Source: Microbacterium halimionae (GTDB taxonomy: Bacteria; Actinomycetota; Actinomycetes; Actinomycetales; Microbacteriaceae). From it: a DNA stretch of 64,000 nucleotides. The position numbers were made by a program, and so were the translations under genes. The notes below the pieces were generated by a model. It made no database searches and was not told where the DNA came from. It was given only the letters and a program-made list of their open reading frames with translations. The stretch lies in the NCBI RefSeq assembly GCF_011761265.1, contig NZ_JAAOZB010000001.1, positions 558,001-622,000 of the forward strand, given 5' to 3'. Below, one piece after another: positions 45,831 to 55,900 of this stretch (positions within the stretch are counted from its first letter, which is position 1; each line of letters begins with the position of its first letter).

Positions 45831-47228
45831 TCACGCTTCGCGGAGAGCCTCGATCGGTGTAGTGCGGGTGGCCCGGCGCGCCGGCGCGAGCGCGGCGATC
45901 ATGGTAATCGCGGTACCGACGATGAGGAGGGCGGCGATCAAGGTCGGGGGCACGGCTGGAGCGATCATGCCGCCGGCGGGGATCGAGCCGAGCAGGGACT
46001 GCGCCCCGGCCCAGCCATAGGCGATGCCGAGCAGGATGCCCACGACGATGGATGCGAATGCGACCTGAGCTGCCTCGGCCGTGATCATCGTCCTGACTTG
46101 TCGCACCGTGAGGCCCAGGGTGCGGAGGAGTCCGAGTTCGCGTCGTCGTCGTCTCACGCTCGTCGTTAGGTCGTTGATGAGGCCGATGGCGGCGATGAGG
46201 ATGCTGAAGCCCACGAGCGCGCTGACCACGAGGCTTGTTGCCTGGAACATGGTGTCGATGCCCTTGTAGTAAGCAGGGTCAGCATCCGAGGCGCGGATGA
46301 TGAGTTCCCGAAACGTCGCAAGCGCGACCGTGAAAGTCGTGACGAGGGTGACCCCCACGAGGACTCCAACGAACGAGCGGGTGCTGATCTCGGGATGGCG
46401 GGCGCTGTTTGCTGATGCCAGCCGCGAGGGCATGTTCCGGTTCATCATTCGCCCAACCAGTCGAAGGCTCGCCGGTACGAACAGATGCGCACCAAGAACG
46501 ACGCCGCTGAAAGAGACAACTCCTCCCGCAAGCGCAACCAGGACGCCGAGGATCTGTGTTTGCCCGAGGATGATCCCGCCGACGAGTGCGGCTGTGCCGA
46601 CGCCGAAAGCTGTGAGGGCGATGCTGGTGCGCACTGGCTGTCGTAGTTCTTCGGCTCTCGGTTCCTCAGCGGCACCGAGAGCTTGCAAAGGTGTCACGGC
46701 CAATACCGACCGCGAGCCCGCCCAGCCGGCCGACACTGTTGCAAGAATCACGCCGACCATCGGGAGCAAAAGGAGCCCGTCGACAAATTGATAGCTGAGT
46801 TGGGGAAGAACACCGATCGCGGCGAGGCCTTTTGTAAGGAGAGTGGCGAAGCCGAGGCCGAGCACACTCCCGAGAGCTGCGCCCGCGGCGCCAACGAGAA
46901 GGCTTTCGCGGAGGAACGAGCGACGAAGGTCGCGGGCGGATGCACCGAGCAGTCGCATCAGAGCGATAGTGCGAATGCGGGATTGCACGACTGAAGTGAA
47001 GGTATTCGTCGTAACGATGCCGCCCACGAATGTCGCGACGACCACGAAGACGATCGCGGCCATCGTGAGGAGCACTTGCACGGTCATGCTTGAGCCCGTG
47101 ACCGGGTCGGCTTCGATGGCTTGGGTGAGCACGTGGGTGACGACGAGGACGGTCGTGCCAAATGCGGCTCCCGCAGCGGTGACAACGATGCTCGGCCCGT
47201 GACCGCGCAGTGCGAGATGCACGCTCAC
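45831..47228 (-). CDS. ABC transporter permease, FtsX/MacB-type with two membrane modules
   Basis: The 465-residue protein has about eight helices arranged as two FtsX-like sets. The signature MRLLGASARDLRRSF occurs in the first and LLRTLGLTVRQVRTM in the second, and it ends ARRATRTTPIEALREA. This is the permease of a MacB/LolCDE-like ABC system that moves lipophilic compounds or peptides, or transmits mechanical signals. Its large extracellular domain is short. It overlaps the preceding lipoprotein gene by four bases. Confidence 0.88.
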   Translation of the reverse strand: MSVHLALRGHGPSIVVTAAGAAFGTTVLVVTHVLTQAIEADPVTGSSMTVQVLLTMAAIVFVVVATFVGGIVTTNTFTSVVQSRIRTIALMRLLGASARDLRRSFLRESLLVGAAGAALGSVLGLGFATLLTKGLAAIGVLPQLSYQFVDGLLLLPMVGVILATVSAGWAGSRSVLAVTPLQALGAAEEPRAEELRQPVRTSIALTAFGVGTAALVGGIILGQTQILGVLVALAGGVVSFSGVVLGAHLFVPASLRLVGRMMNRNMPSRLASANSARHPEISTRSFVGVLVGVTLVTTFTVALATFRELIIRASDADPAYYKGIDTMFQATSLVVSALVGFSILIAAIGLINDLTTSVRRRRRELGLLRTLGLTVRQVRTMITAEAAQVAFASIVVGILLGIAYGWAGAQSLLGSIPAGGMIAPAVPPTLIAALLIVGTAITMIAALAPARRATRTTPIEALREA

Positions 47229-47649
47229 TGTGCCTCTCCCTCCGCGGAGGGCGTCCAGCCGTACCAGCCATCTGCACTAGCCATGACGGTCCATTCCCCG
47301 CAGGAGAACACGGCATCCCCGTCGGCGCCGTACACGTCCGGGGCGCCGACGACCTCAATCGTCGGTGCAGAGAGGCGGGGTACGCGCGTGCAGAGATCGG
47401 CGTCGAGGTCTCGGTCGCTGGCGAGCAGGATCGACGTAGCCGCTCCGTCGCGCGTCTGCACCTGCGTGATGTCCGTGGCATCTCCAGGTATCCAGGTCGG
47501 CGCATCGCCAGCGAGCGAGTCCAGCGAGTCGGATGTTGTCGTGGTTTTGCTGTACAGCAGGTCGTCGACCGCGGTGCAGCCTGCGAGGCTGGTGACGGTT
47601 AGGAGCGCTGCGGTCACGACGAGAAACCTGCGGGGAAAAGTCGTCTTGT

Positions 47650-47653
<4 letters not shown>
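47225..47653 (-). CDS. Small lipoprotein embedded in the ABC operon
   Basis: The 142-residue protein has a lipoprotein signal with lipobox SLAGC (Cys26) and then an acidic, Thr/Ser/Asp-rich extracellular domain ending WTPSAEGEAQ with CGEW near the end. No family is recognised. The coding region overlaps both neighbours by four bases (ATP-binding protein upstream, permease downstream), so it is made together with them. It may be the outside subunit of this ABC system, binding the substrate. Confidence 0.75.
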
Positions 47654-48423
<770 letters not shown>

Positions 48424-48500
48424 GACTTCGACGGTACGGAGACGTCCTCGGTCACCGAATCGTCCTCGAGTCGTCAAGGTGTACCTCTGAGGGATGACCT

Positions 48501-49208
48501 TCAGCCGGTGAGACCGTGCTCGAAAGCGAACACGACGAGCTGCACCCGGTCGCGCAGCGACAGCTTCGCGAGGATGCGACTGATGTGGGTCTTCACAGTT
48601 GCTTCGCTGAGAAACTCGGTGGCGGCGATCTCCGCGTTGCTGAGTCCTCTTGAGGCAAGCAGGAAGATCTCCTTCTCCCTCGCGGTCAACTCTCGAAAAG
48701 CCGCAGGCTCGACGTGCGTGGCCGGAGGCACGAACTGCTCGAACAGCTGCATCGTCGCGGAGGCTGCAATCACCGCGTTCCCCGCATGTACAGTCCTGAT
48801 CGCGGCGAGAAGAAACTCCGGTTCCGCGTCCTTCAGGAGGAAGCCACTCGCGCCCGCGGCGATAGCCCGAGTTGCGGCCTCGTCGAGGTCAAAGGTGGTG
48901 AGAACGATCACGCGTGGCCTGGCGTCACGGCTGTCCGCCTCCGTGAGGATCTGACGGGTGGCGTCGATGCCGTCGAGCATCGGCATTCGGATGTCCATCA
49001 GGATCACGTCGGCACGCCAGCGTGCAGCTGCCGAGACGGCCTCCGCGCCGTTCGACGCTTCCCCGACGAACTCGAGATCGCTTTGGCTGGTGACCAGCAT
49101 GCGGATGCCGGCCCGGAACATAGCCTGGTCGTCGACGAGCGCCACCCTGATGCGGTCAGTGCGGTTATCAATCTCGTCGTGATTGTTCTGGTTGATCATG
49201 TCTCTCAA
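48501..49208 (-). CDS. NarL/FixJ-family response regulator
   Basis: The 235-residue protein has a receiver domain with the acidic pocket VALVDDQ, phosphoacceptor Asp72 in LMDIRMP and Lys in FLLKDAEP, and a C-terminal LuxR-type helix-turn-helix (LTAREKEIFLLASRGLSNAE). It should be activated by the histidine kinase whose gene overlaps it by four bases upstream. It ends 78 bases before the ABC ATPase gene, on the same strand, so the ABC operon is a likely target. Confidence 0.93.
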   Translation of the reverse strand: MRDMINQNNHDEIDNRTDRIRVALVDDQAMFRAGIRMLVTSQSDLEFVGEASNGAEAVSAAARWRADVILMDIRMPMLDGIDATRQILTEADSRDARPRVIVLTTFDLDEAATRAIAAGASGFLLKDAEPEFLLAAIRTVHAGNAVIAASATMQLFEQFVPPATHVEPAAFRELTAREKEIFLLASRGLSNAEIAATEFLSEATVKTHISRILAKLSLRDRVQLVVFAFEHGLTG

Positions 49209-50404
49209 CTCGACACCACGACAGACTCAGGCGACACGGGAATACGTGCTGTCACAACGAAGGAACGGCCGTCCCTTTCCGACCGGAAGCTGCCGCCGAC
49301 GAGCGCTGCCCGCTCCCGCATGCCAGCGAGGCCGTGCCCTCCGAGGTCGTGATCTTCCGGCTCCGGGGACACCTCATTCGTCACGACAACGGCGAGCACG
49401 TCTGTCGTCCAGCGCAGGTCGACTCGCACGGGCGTGTCGCGATCTCCGTGCCGCAGTGCGTTGGTGAGCGCCTCCTGCACGATTCGGTAGACCGCGAGCT
49501 GCCTGCCCAGCGGCAGCTCCATCGCCTGACCGACGACGGTCATCTCAACGACCAGACCGGATGCCCGCAACTGGTCGATGAGCGTGTCGATGTCATCGAT
49601 CGTGGGTTGAGGGCCTGGGGGCTGGTCATCCCGCAGCTGCGCGAGCAGCATGCGTACGTCGCTCAGGGCACTTCGAGCGGTCGAGGCGATGGTCAGAAGC
49701 GCCGTGTCTGCCACCCGGGGATCGTACTTTGCGGCATAGCGGCCACCGTCTGCCTGCGCAATGACGACGGCCAGCGAGTGGGCGACGACGTCGTGCATGT
49801 CTCGAGCGATTCGAGTGCGCTCCTGCTCGACCAAGACATCTTTCTGCGCGGCAGCGCGCGCCGACTCCGCGAGGACCTCCGCTCGCCTGCTCTCCCGCGC
49901 CATGGAGAAGGTCCGCGTGAGCAGACCGAGAACCCAGCTGAGGAGAAACACCGAGAGCGACGCAACGAACAGCGGGTAACCGCTCGTGATCATGCTCGCC
50001 ACTGTCTGGCTTAGCGCGTACTCTCCCGATCCGTCGCGCACCAGCTGCAGTCCCGAAAGCTCGATCGCGACTGCGGTTGCGCCGAGGACAGTCGAGATGA
50101 GTCCCGCCGAGCGAACTGCTTTTGACCCGTAAGCTGCGGTGCCGAAGAGCACGACGAGAATCGCGACGTTTGAGAAGCTCGGTGAGCCACCTGTCGCGAT
50201 CTGCAGGATCGCGGTGAGCCAGGAGACTGCGAGAGCGAGGGCAGGGCTGAGACGCCGCATGCCGAGCGCGAGCGACATGCCAAGCGCGACCGGTATCCCG
50301 ACAGGTTCGCCGATAAGAAAGTAGGCGAGGCATACCACCGAGAGGAAGGCGGTCGCCACTGCGAGATCGATCAGCAGAGCGCGACGGCTCAGGGCGCGGA
50401 TCAT
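49205..50404 (-). CDS. NarX/DesK-type sensor histidine kinase
   Basis: The 399-residue protein has about six membrane helices (residues 10-165), a short linker helix, and a HisKA_3 domain with phosphoacceptor His204 in RIARDMHDVVAHS. The ATP-binding domain follows, with EALTNALRHG and GHGLAGMRERA. It phosphorylates the partner response regulator. The signal sensed is not inferable; the lack of a large outside loop suggests a membrane or lipid-related signal, as in DesK or the antibiotic-sensing LiaS type. Confidence 0.9.
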   Translation of the reverse strand: MIRALSRRALLIDLAVATAFLSVVCLAYFLIGEPVGIPVALGMSLALGMRRLSPALALAVSWLTAILQIATGGSPSFSNVAILVVLFGTAAYGSKAVRSAGLISTVLGATAVAIELSGLQLVRDGSGEYALSQTVASMITSGYPLFVASLSVFLLSWVLGLLTRTFSMARESRRAEVLAESARAAAQKDVLVEQERTRIARDMHDVVAHSLAVVIAQADGGRYAAKYDPRVADTALLTIASTARSALSDVRMLLAQLRDDQPPGPQPTIDDIDTLIDQLRASGLVVEMTVVGQAMELPLGRQLAVYRIVQEALTNALRHGDRDTPVRVDLRWTTDVLAVVVTNEVSPEPEDHDLGGHGLAGMRERAALVGGSFRSERDGRSFVVTARIPVSPESVVVSS

Positions 50405-50529
50405 CTCTCCACGATAGAGGAGAGGCTGCTTGCATCCGACTGATCCGGAGAAAGATCCTCCCTCCGATGCACGGTGTCATCCGAGCGATGTAGCTCCGAA
50501 GGAAGGCGGCTTCTCCCGCTTTTTGCGAG

Positions 50530-50799
50530 TTACCAGATGGTGCCGCCGCCGATCGAGATTCCGCCCCATGTGAGAGCGATGAAGATCGCCGCGAACACGA
50601 CGGGCGCGATGCCCTTGCCGCTACGCGCGAGCCCTTTCAGTAGGGCGATTACGCCGAAGACGGTGGCGACGACGGAGAGGCCACCGCCGAGAATGAGCCC
50701 GATGAACAGTGGGATGGGCATGAGCACGAGGCCGACCAACGCGAACCAGAAGGCGGCCCAGGCGGTCGGGTTGGAACGGCGTTCGACGGGGTAGGTCAT
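50530..50799 (-). CDS. DUF4190-type small membrane protein
   Basis: The 89-residue protein starts MTYPVERRSNPTAWAAFWFA and has two to three membrane helices with GGGLSVVATVFGVIALLKGL and ending GGISIGGGTIW. This fits DUF4190-type proteins, whose function is unknown. It lies alone, 125 bases from the kinase gene start and on the same strand as the MFS gene but upstream of the kinase. Confidence 0.65.
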   Translation of the reverse strand: MTYPVERRSNPTAWAAFWFALVGLVLMPIPLFIGLILGGGLSVVATVFGVIALLKGLARSGKGIAPVVFAAIFIALTWGGISIGGGTIW

Positions 50800-50832
50800 A
50801 CGCCCATTATCCGGTGTTCGGTAAATTACCGC

Positions 50833-52038
50833 TTAACCCCAGTGCTGATCGCGCTTCGGGATAAGCCCGAGGGACGCGAGCGGAGCGAACGCAACAAGGG
50901 CGAAAGTCAGTGGGTAGCCGACCAGTGCGATGAGCGCGCCAATGCCGGGACCCACAGCGGATGCCGCAACGAACTGCCCCGTGTTTTGAATACCTAGCGC
51001 TCGGCCAGCCCACGCGGGACCGGCCGCCTCCGCAACGGACGTGAAGGCGAGTCCGTTGTCGGCAACAGTGACAGTGCTCGCGAGGATCAGCATGACAGCC
51101 GCCGCCGCGCTCCAGTGGAGTTCTCCGACTCCCGCGAGCAGCAGCATGACCCCCACGCAGCTGACCGCTACCCACCGCAAGACGCCCACTCGGGTCGCGA
51201 CCCGGTCACTCACAGACCCGACCACAATTCGCCCCAGCGCGCCGATGAATTGCGACACCGCGATGAGCACACCGGCAGCTGTCGCGTTCCACTCCAGACC
51301 ACCGACAAGCCACACGAGCCCGAAGGTTGAGAGCGTGAACTGGGGAATGACGAGCAGCACTGACACAGCGTGAATTCGAACCAAAAACGGGCCGTTGCGA
51401 TACGGATTTACTGACCCTGAGGTCGGTGCGGATGCGCGCGTTGGTCGCGGCGGGTTCGCGATCGCGACGGAGCATGCGGCAGCGAGCACAGCAAGCGCTA
51501 TCGCTGCTGCCAGGAGCGGTGCACCAATTCCGTAGTTCTCGGCAAGGGTCGGAACGACAATCGCTGCCAGCGCGACGCCGAGCGGCTGCGACATCTGGCG
51601 GATTCCCATCGCGAGCCCGCGTCGTCGCCGCGGAAACCAACCGACAACGATGCGGCCACTCGCGGAATTCGTGCTCGCGGATGCCGCACCGGCGAGCACG
51701 AGCAGCAGCCCCAGAGCGACAAAACCCGACGTCGACGCTGCGCTCGCGGTCAAGACCGCCGTAAGAGCAAGCCCGCCCGCAATGACCCAGCGCTCGCCGA
51801 TGCGATCGGCCAGTGCGCCCCACGCCACAAGAGTCAGCACCATGCCGAAGGTGGGGGCGGCGGCGAGCAAACCGGCGTCCGCCAGTGAAAGACCCTGCTG
51901 AAGATGGAGCATTGGGATGAGAAATGCCGGGGTGCTGACGACGAAGGTTCCTGTCGCCTGGGCTGCGACGCCGAGTGCCAGCATTCGCCACGCCGCGAGA
52001 GGAACGCGCTCGACGCCATTTGTCGTCATGTCTGCCAT
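50833..52038 (-). CDS. MFS transporter
   Basis: The 401-residue protein has about 12 membrane helices with the loop 2-3 signature LADRIGERWVIAGGLAL (G-x-L-A-D-R-x-G-x-R) and a similar GSVSDRVATRVGVLRW at loop 8-9. It should export or import a small molecule by proton exchange. ATG 52038 is preferred; the frame is open upstream through the operator region. It is divergent from the GntR regulator with a shared palindrome between, a typical regulator-transporter pair. Confidence 0.87.
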   Translation of the reverse strand: MADMTTNGVERVPLAAWRMLALGVAAQATGTFVVSTPAFLIPMLHLQQGLSLADAGLLAAAPTFGMVLTLVAWGALADRIGERWVIAGGLALTAVLTASAASTSGFVALGLLLVLAGAASASTNSASGRIVVGWFPRRRRGLAMGIRQMSQPLGVALAAIVVPTLAENYGIGAPLLAAAIALAVLAAACSVAIANPPRPTRASAPTSGSVNPYRNGPFLVRIHAVSVLLVIPQFTLSTFGLVWLVGGLEWNATAAGVLIAVSQFIGALGRIVVGSVSDRVATRVGVLRWVAVSCVGVMLLLAGVGELHWSAAAAVMLILASTVTVADNGLAFTSVAEAAGPAWAGRALGIQNTGQFVAASAVGPGIGALIALVGYPLTFALVAFAPLASLGLIPKRDQHWG

Positions 52039-52067
52039 GAGCTGCTCCGTTCTGGGTGCACCGTTTC

Positions 52068-52088
52068 GGTATACGATAGTGGTATACC
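52068..52088. promoter_or_regulatory. Probable GntR operator between MFS and GntR genes
   Basis: GGTATAC at 52068-52074 and GTATACC at 52082-52088 form an inverted repeat of seven-base arms with a seven-base spacer. It lies 30 bases before the MFS gene start and 12 before the regulator, so one bound dimer could control both promoters. gtatac cores are common in FCD-type GntR operators. Confidence 0.7.
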
Positions 52089-52099
52089 AAGGAGGTTCA

Positions 52100-52801
52100 G
52101 TGACAACGCAGGCTGACGGCACTATTTACGCTTCGCTGCGGGCGGCAATACTGTCGCTTGATCTTGTGCCGGGTGAGAAGCTCAGTGAACGCGGACTCGA
52201 AGGACTTCTCGGTGCTTCACGCACACCCATTCGTGCCGCACTGATGCGGCTCGAAAACGAAGGGCTCACGGAGCGTGCGGGTCGAGGGTGGCAGGTGACT
52301 CCCATCGATCTCGCCGAAATTCGGGCGGTCATGGAGTATCGCGAGGCGATCGAAAAGGCTGCCGTGGCTCTCGCCATCGACCGTGCGGATGCCGAAGAGC
52401 TCGAGGCACTTCGGCAACTCATCGACTCCACGCCGATCGACGACAGCGAAGAAGCGGGGCTACGCGACGGTGGAGACTTTCATGTCGCTCTCGCACGCCT
52501 GTCGCGAAACAGATTCCTGGCCGAGGCGATCAGCGCATCACTTACGCGGCTCAGCCGCACACGGTGGTTAGAAGTGAGAACAGCCTCCTCGCGTGCTACC
52601 GCGCGCGAGGAGCACGCTGAGATCGTTGCCGCTGTCAACGCGCGGGATGCTGAGCGCGCTGACATGCTCATCTCAGCGCATGTTCGAGGAACTCGCGATC
52701 GTCTGCTGACCCACCTTTCGGAAGAGCACCGTCGGCTTCGCGGGCGAGGGTTTTCGATTATCGAGTCGTCGACAACCCCGCTGCCGTTGCTTCCATCGTG
52801 A
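52100..52801 (+). CDS. GntR-family transcriptional regulator (FCD type)
   Basis: The 233-residue protein has an N-terminal winged helix (LRAAILSLDLVPGEKLSERG then LLGASRTPIRAALMRLENEGL) and an all-helical FCD effector domain with EYREAIEKAAVALA, HVALARLSRN and EHAEIVAAVNARDA. FCD regulators bind carboxylate ligands near a metal site and usually release DNA on binding. GTG 52100 has aaggagg before it. It probably controls itself and the divergent MFS gene. Confidence 0.9.
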   Translation: MTTQADGTIYASLRAAILSLDLVPGEKLSERGLEGLLGASRTPIRAALMRLENEGLTERAGRGWQVTPIDLAEIRAVMEYREAIEKAAVALAIDRADAEELEALRQLIDSTPIDDSEEAGLRDGGDFHVALARLSRNRFLAEAISASLTRLSRTRWLEVRTASSRATAREEHAEIVAAVNARDAERADMLISAHVRGTRDRLLTHLSEEHRRLRGRGFSIIESSTTPLPLLPS

Positions 52802-52883
52802 GCGAGATCCGTTTTGGATGCAAAAGTGAACCGGCCAGTTAAAGTCTTGTTACGGGCCTGTTAAACGGCATAGCGAGCACACA

Positions 52884-52897
52884 GGTTATCCATAACC
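52884..52897. promoter_or_regulatory. Palindrome upstream of the surface protein
   Basis: GGTTAT-cc-ATAACC is a perfect 6-2-6 palindrome about 92 bases before the GTG of the surface protein. It also overlaps a one-mismatch DnaA box (TTATCCATA). It could be an operator; no known family motif is assigned. Confidence 0.4.
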
Positions 52898-52988
52898 TCA
52901 TCTCAGGATCATCTCGATCCAGCTCCATCCCCCCTCTGCGCTGCACTAAGCACACCGCTGTTTTTGCGCGCCCTTTTTCTGGAGAACC

Positions 52989-55900
52989 GTGAGATTTCGC
53001 ATGCCTTCACGGGCCGGGTCGGTCACCCAAGAGACCCCTACGCCCCCGTACACGACATCATCCCGCCCGAAGTTTGCCGGCCGTGCGTTGATCGCGATTC
53101 CGGTCGTCGTCGCGCTTCTGCTGCCGGCGTCCCCCGCGCTTGCAGCGCCAACGACGACAGAGGTGCCGTCGATCGACAAGGTCGCCACCGCGCTCGAAAC
53201 GGATGAACTGCCTGATCCCCTCGATCGCGGAACGTACACACCGCTCACGATCCAAGAAACGAAACTGGGACTCGCCGAGCTGCAAGAACCCAACTCAAGT
53301 GGCGCGGCCCCGACAGCTGGTACTTCGCAAGCCCCCGAATCGCTGGAGATTCGCGGCGCGCTCTACTATCCCGCCGACCGCACCGAGCCATCGCCGCTGA
53401 TCGTGCTCGTCCACGGTAATCACGGTTCGTGTGACTCGGGCCAGAACAGCTCGACCGCGTCGTGTGCTGAGTTCAAGCGCAACGAAGCCGGATACGCGTA
53501 TCTCGGTGAGAACCTCGCGAGCTGGGGATACACGGTTTTCTCACTCTCGCAGGACCAGCTCATGATGCGTCAAGACGGCACGAGCGGCAAGGGAATGCAC
53601 CAGCGCCGCATGCTGATCGCGGCGGCTCTTGACGCTCTCACGGCGGCCAACCAGCCGGGCGGACTCCTCGTCGACGAGCACACCACGATCGGTGACGCTC
53701 TGGCCGGCAAGCTCGACATGACGCGCATCGGTCTCATGGGCCACTCGCGCGGCGGCGACGCTGTGACGAGCTTCATCGACTACAACCGCATCCGCACCGA
53801 CGGCCCGCGGTACCCGATCCGCGGAATCATTGCGCTTGCGCCCGTTGACTACGAGCGCAAGGCGCCGTACGGCGTGCCGTTTATGACGATCCTGCCGTTC
53901 TGTGACGGTGATGTCTCGAACCTCCAAGGCGCGCGGTTCTTTGAGCGAAGCCAGTACATCAATGGCACCAACCCGTTCCCGTCTATTCAGGTCTCGCACC
54001 TCGGCGCGAACCACAACTGGTACAACTCAGTGTGGTTCGCAGACGGCCAGGATGGAAACAGCACCGGGGATGCGGCGTGCGGAAACACGCTCCCGACGAG
54101 TGATCGCAACGTCGCCCCCAACAACCTTCGCTTGAGCGGCGCAGCGAGCTACGACCCGATGTCGTACGTTCGCGACAACTCCGACACGTACAACCCGCTG
54201 GTCAACACCAAGATCTCGGGCGACCCGGAGCGCATGGGCGACCAGGAAAAGCTAGGTCTTGCGACGATGGCCGCGTTCTTCCGTCGTTACGTCGGTGGTG
54301 AAGGCGCTTTTGAGCCGTACATGACCGGAGAACTTTCTGACACGGCAACTCACGAGCAGGTGCCGGCGTCTGCGTGTCCCACGAGCGAGAGCGGAACGCG
54401 CATTGATTGCGCCGAGCGCGTCTCGACGTCGTACTTCGCCCCCTCGAACGAGCGCATTGACATTGTTCGCCCCGAAATCGAGAACCCGTTGACCCTCAAC
54501 GCCTTGGGTGGCTCGCTGTCGGGCTCGGGCTTTGTGAACCCCTATCTCGACAACGGCGCGGTGGACCCGCTGCCCGAAACGACCGACCAGGGATTTGACT
54601 GGTGTGACCCTGAGCCAGATGAGTTCGCGCCGGGCGTGCTCGGAAAGTCGACCCAGCCCACCGGCGCCAAGGCATGTCCGTTGCCGGGCAAAGCCGACCA
54701 GGGTGGACAGAACAGCACACGTGAAAACGCGCCGATCAACCACTCCTACGGTCGTCAGCTCGCATTGGCATGGGAGTCCCAAAGCACCGCCACACTGAAA
54801 GCACAGATCCCCGACGCATCGAAGGATGCCAGCGGCCTCAAGGCTCTCGCCTTGAACGCTGACGTTAACTACTTCGATTCTCGGAACCCCGGTTCAGCTC
54901 GACTCAACGACGTCGGGGAACTTCTTCCCGTGAACTGGAACCCTGCAGCCACAACGCAGGACTTCAAGATCGTGCTCACCGACACCGAGGGTAACGAGGC
55001 ATCCGTCAACGCGGGTGACCCGCGCTGGGGTAACGCGCTGCACATGACAACGGGTACCGTGACGCCCTCGACGCACATGGTGCTCGAGCAGCTGCGCGTG
55101 CCGCTGACCGAGTTCTCGTCACAGGGCGTCGATGTGTCGTCGCTCGCGTCGCTCGAACTGCGATTCGGCACTGACGGAACGCCCACATCGGGCTCGATCC
55201 AGCTTGCAGATGTGCGGTTCCAAGAGGCTGCGGCGGATGCCCCGCTCATCCTTTCGGATGGAAGGGCGCTGAACCAGGGCGCAGGCTCCGGTGCACCAAC
55301 CTCCGGACCGGACCCGGAGGCGTACCTCGCTGGATTCGACATCACCGCCGGCGAGCTTTCGCTTCCTGACACAGTTTCTGACACGGCTTCGAACTCGACG
55401 TGGGTTGTCGACGACGATGGCATGCAGTGCCCCGCGGCGAACTTCACGAACATCCAGGATGCCGTCGACTACGCGGCACCGTGGGACACGATCGTTGTCT
55501 GTGAAGGCACATATGAAGAGAGCTCAACGCCTGTGAACAGCGCACGGGTGCCGGTGGCATCCGGAGCTCTCAATGGCCTGACGATCAACAAGCCGCTGAA
55601 GATCAAGGGTGCCGGCGCCGACAAGGTGACGATCATGCCCGATCAGAGCCTCACAACCCTCGCAGGCACCACGCCGTATCTGCGTGACGGTGGCGGCAAC
55701 GTGATCACGGTCTCGCGCCAGTCGCTTGGCTCGACAGACACAAACGAGTTGTTCCTTGACATCTCAGGCGTGACTGTCACATCCGGCACCGTGTTCGCTG
55801 AGGCTGGGATCGCGTTCCTCAACACCGCAGGGCGTGTCTCGGACAGCGTCGTTGGCCCGTTGAAGACGGCGGAAACGGCCGAAGAGCTCGCAGCGAACCC

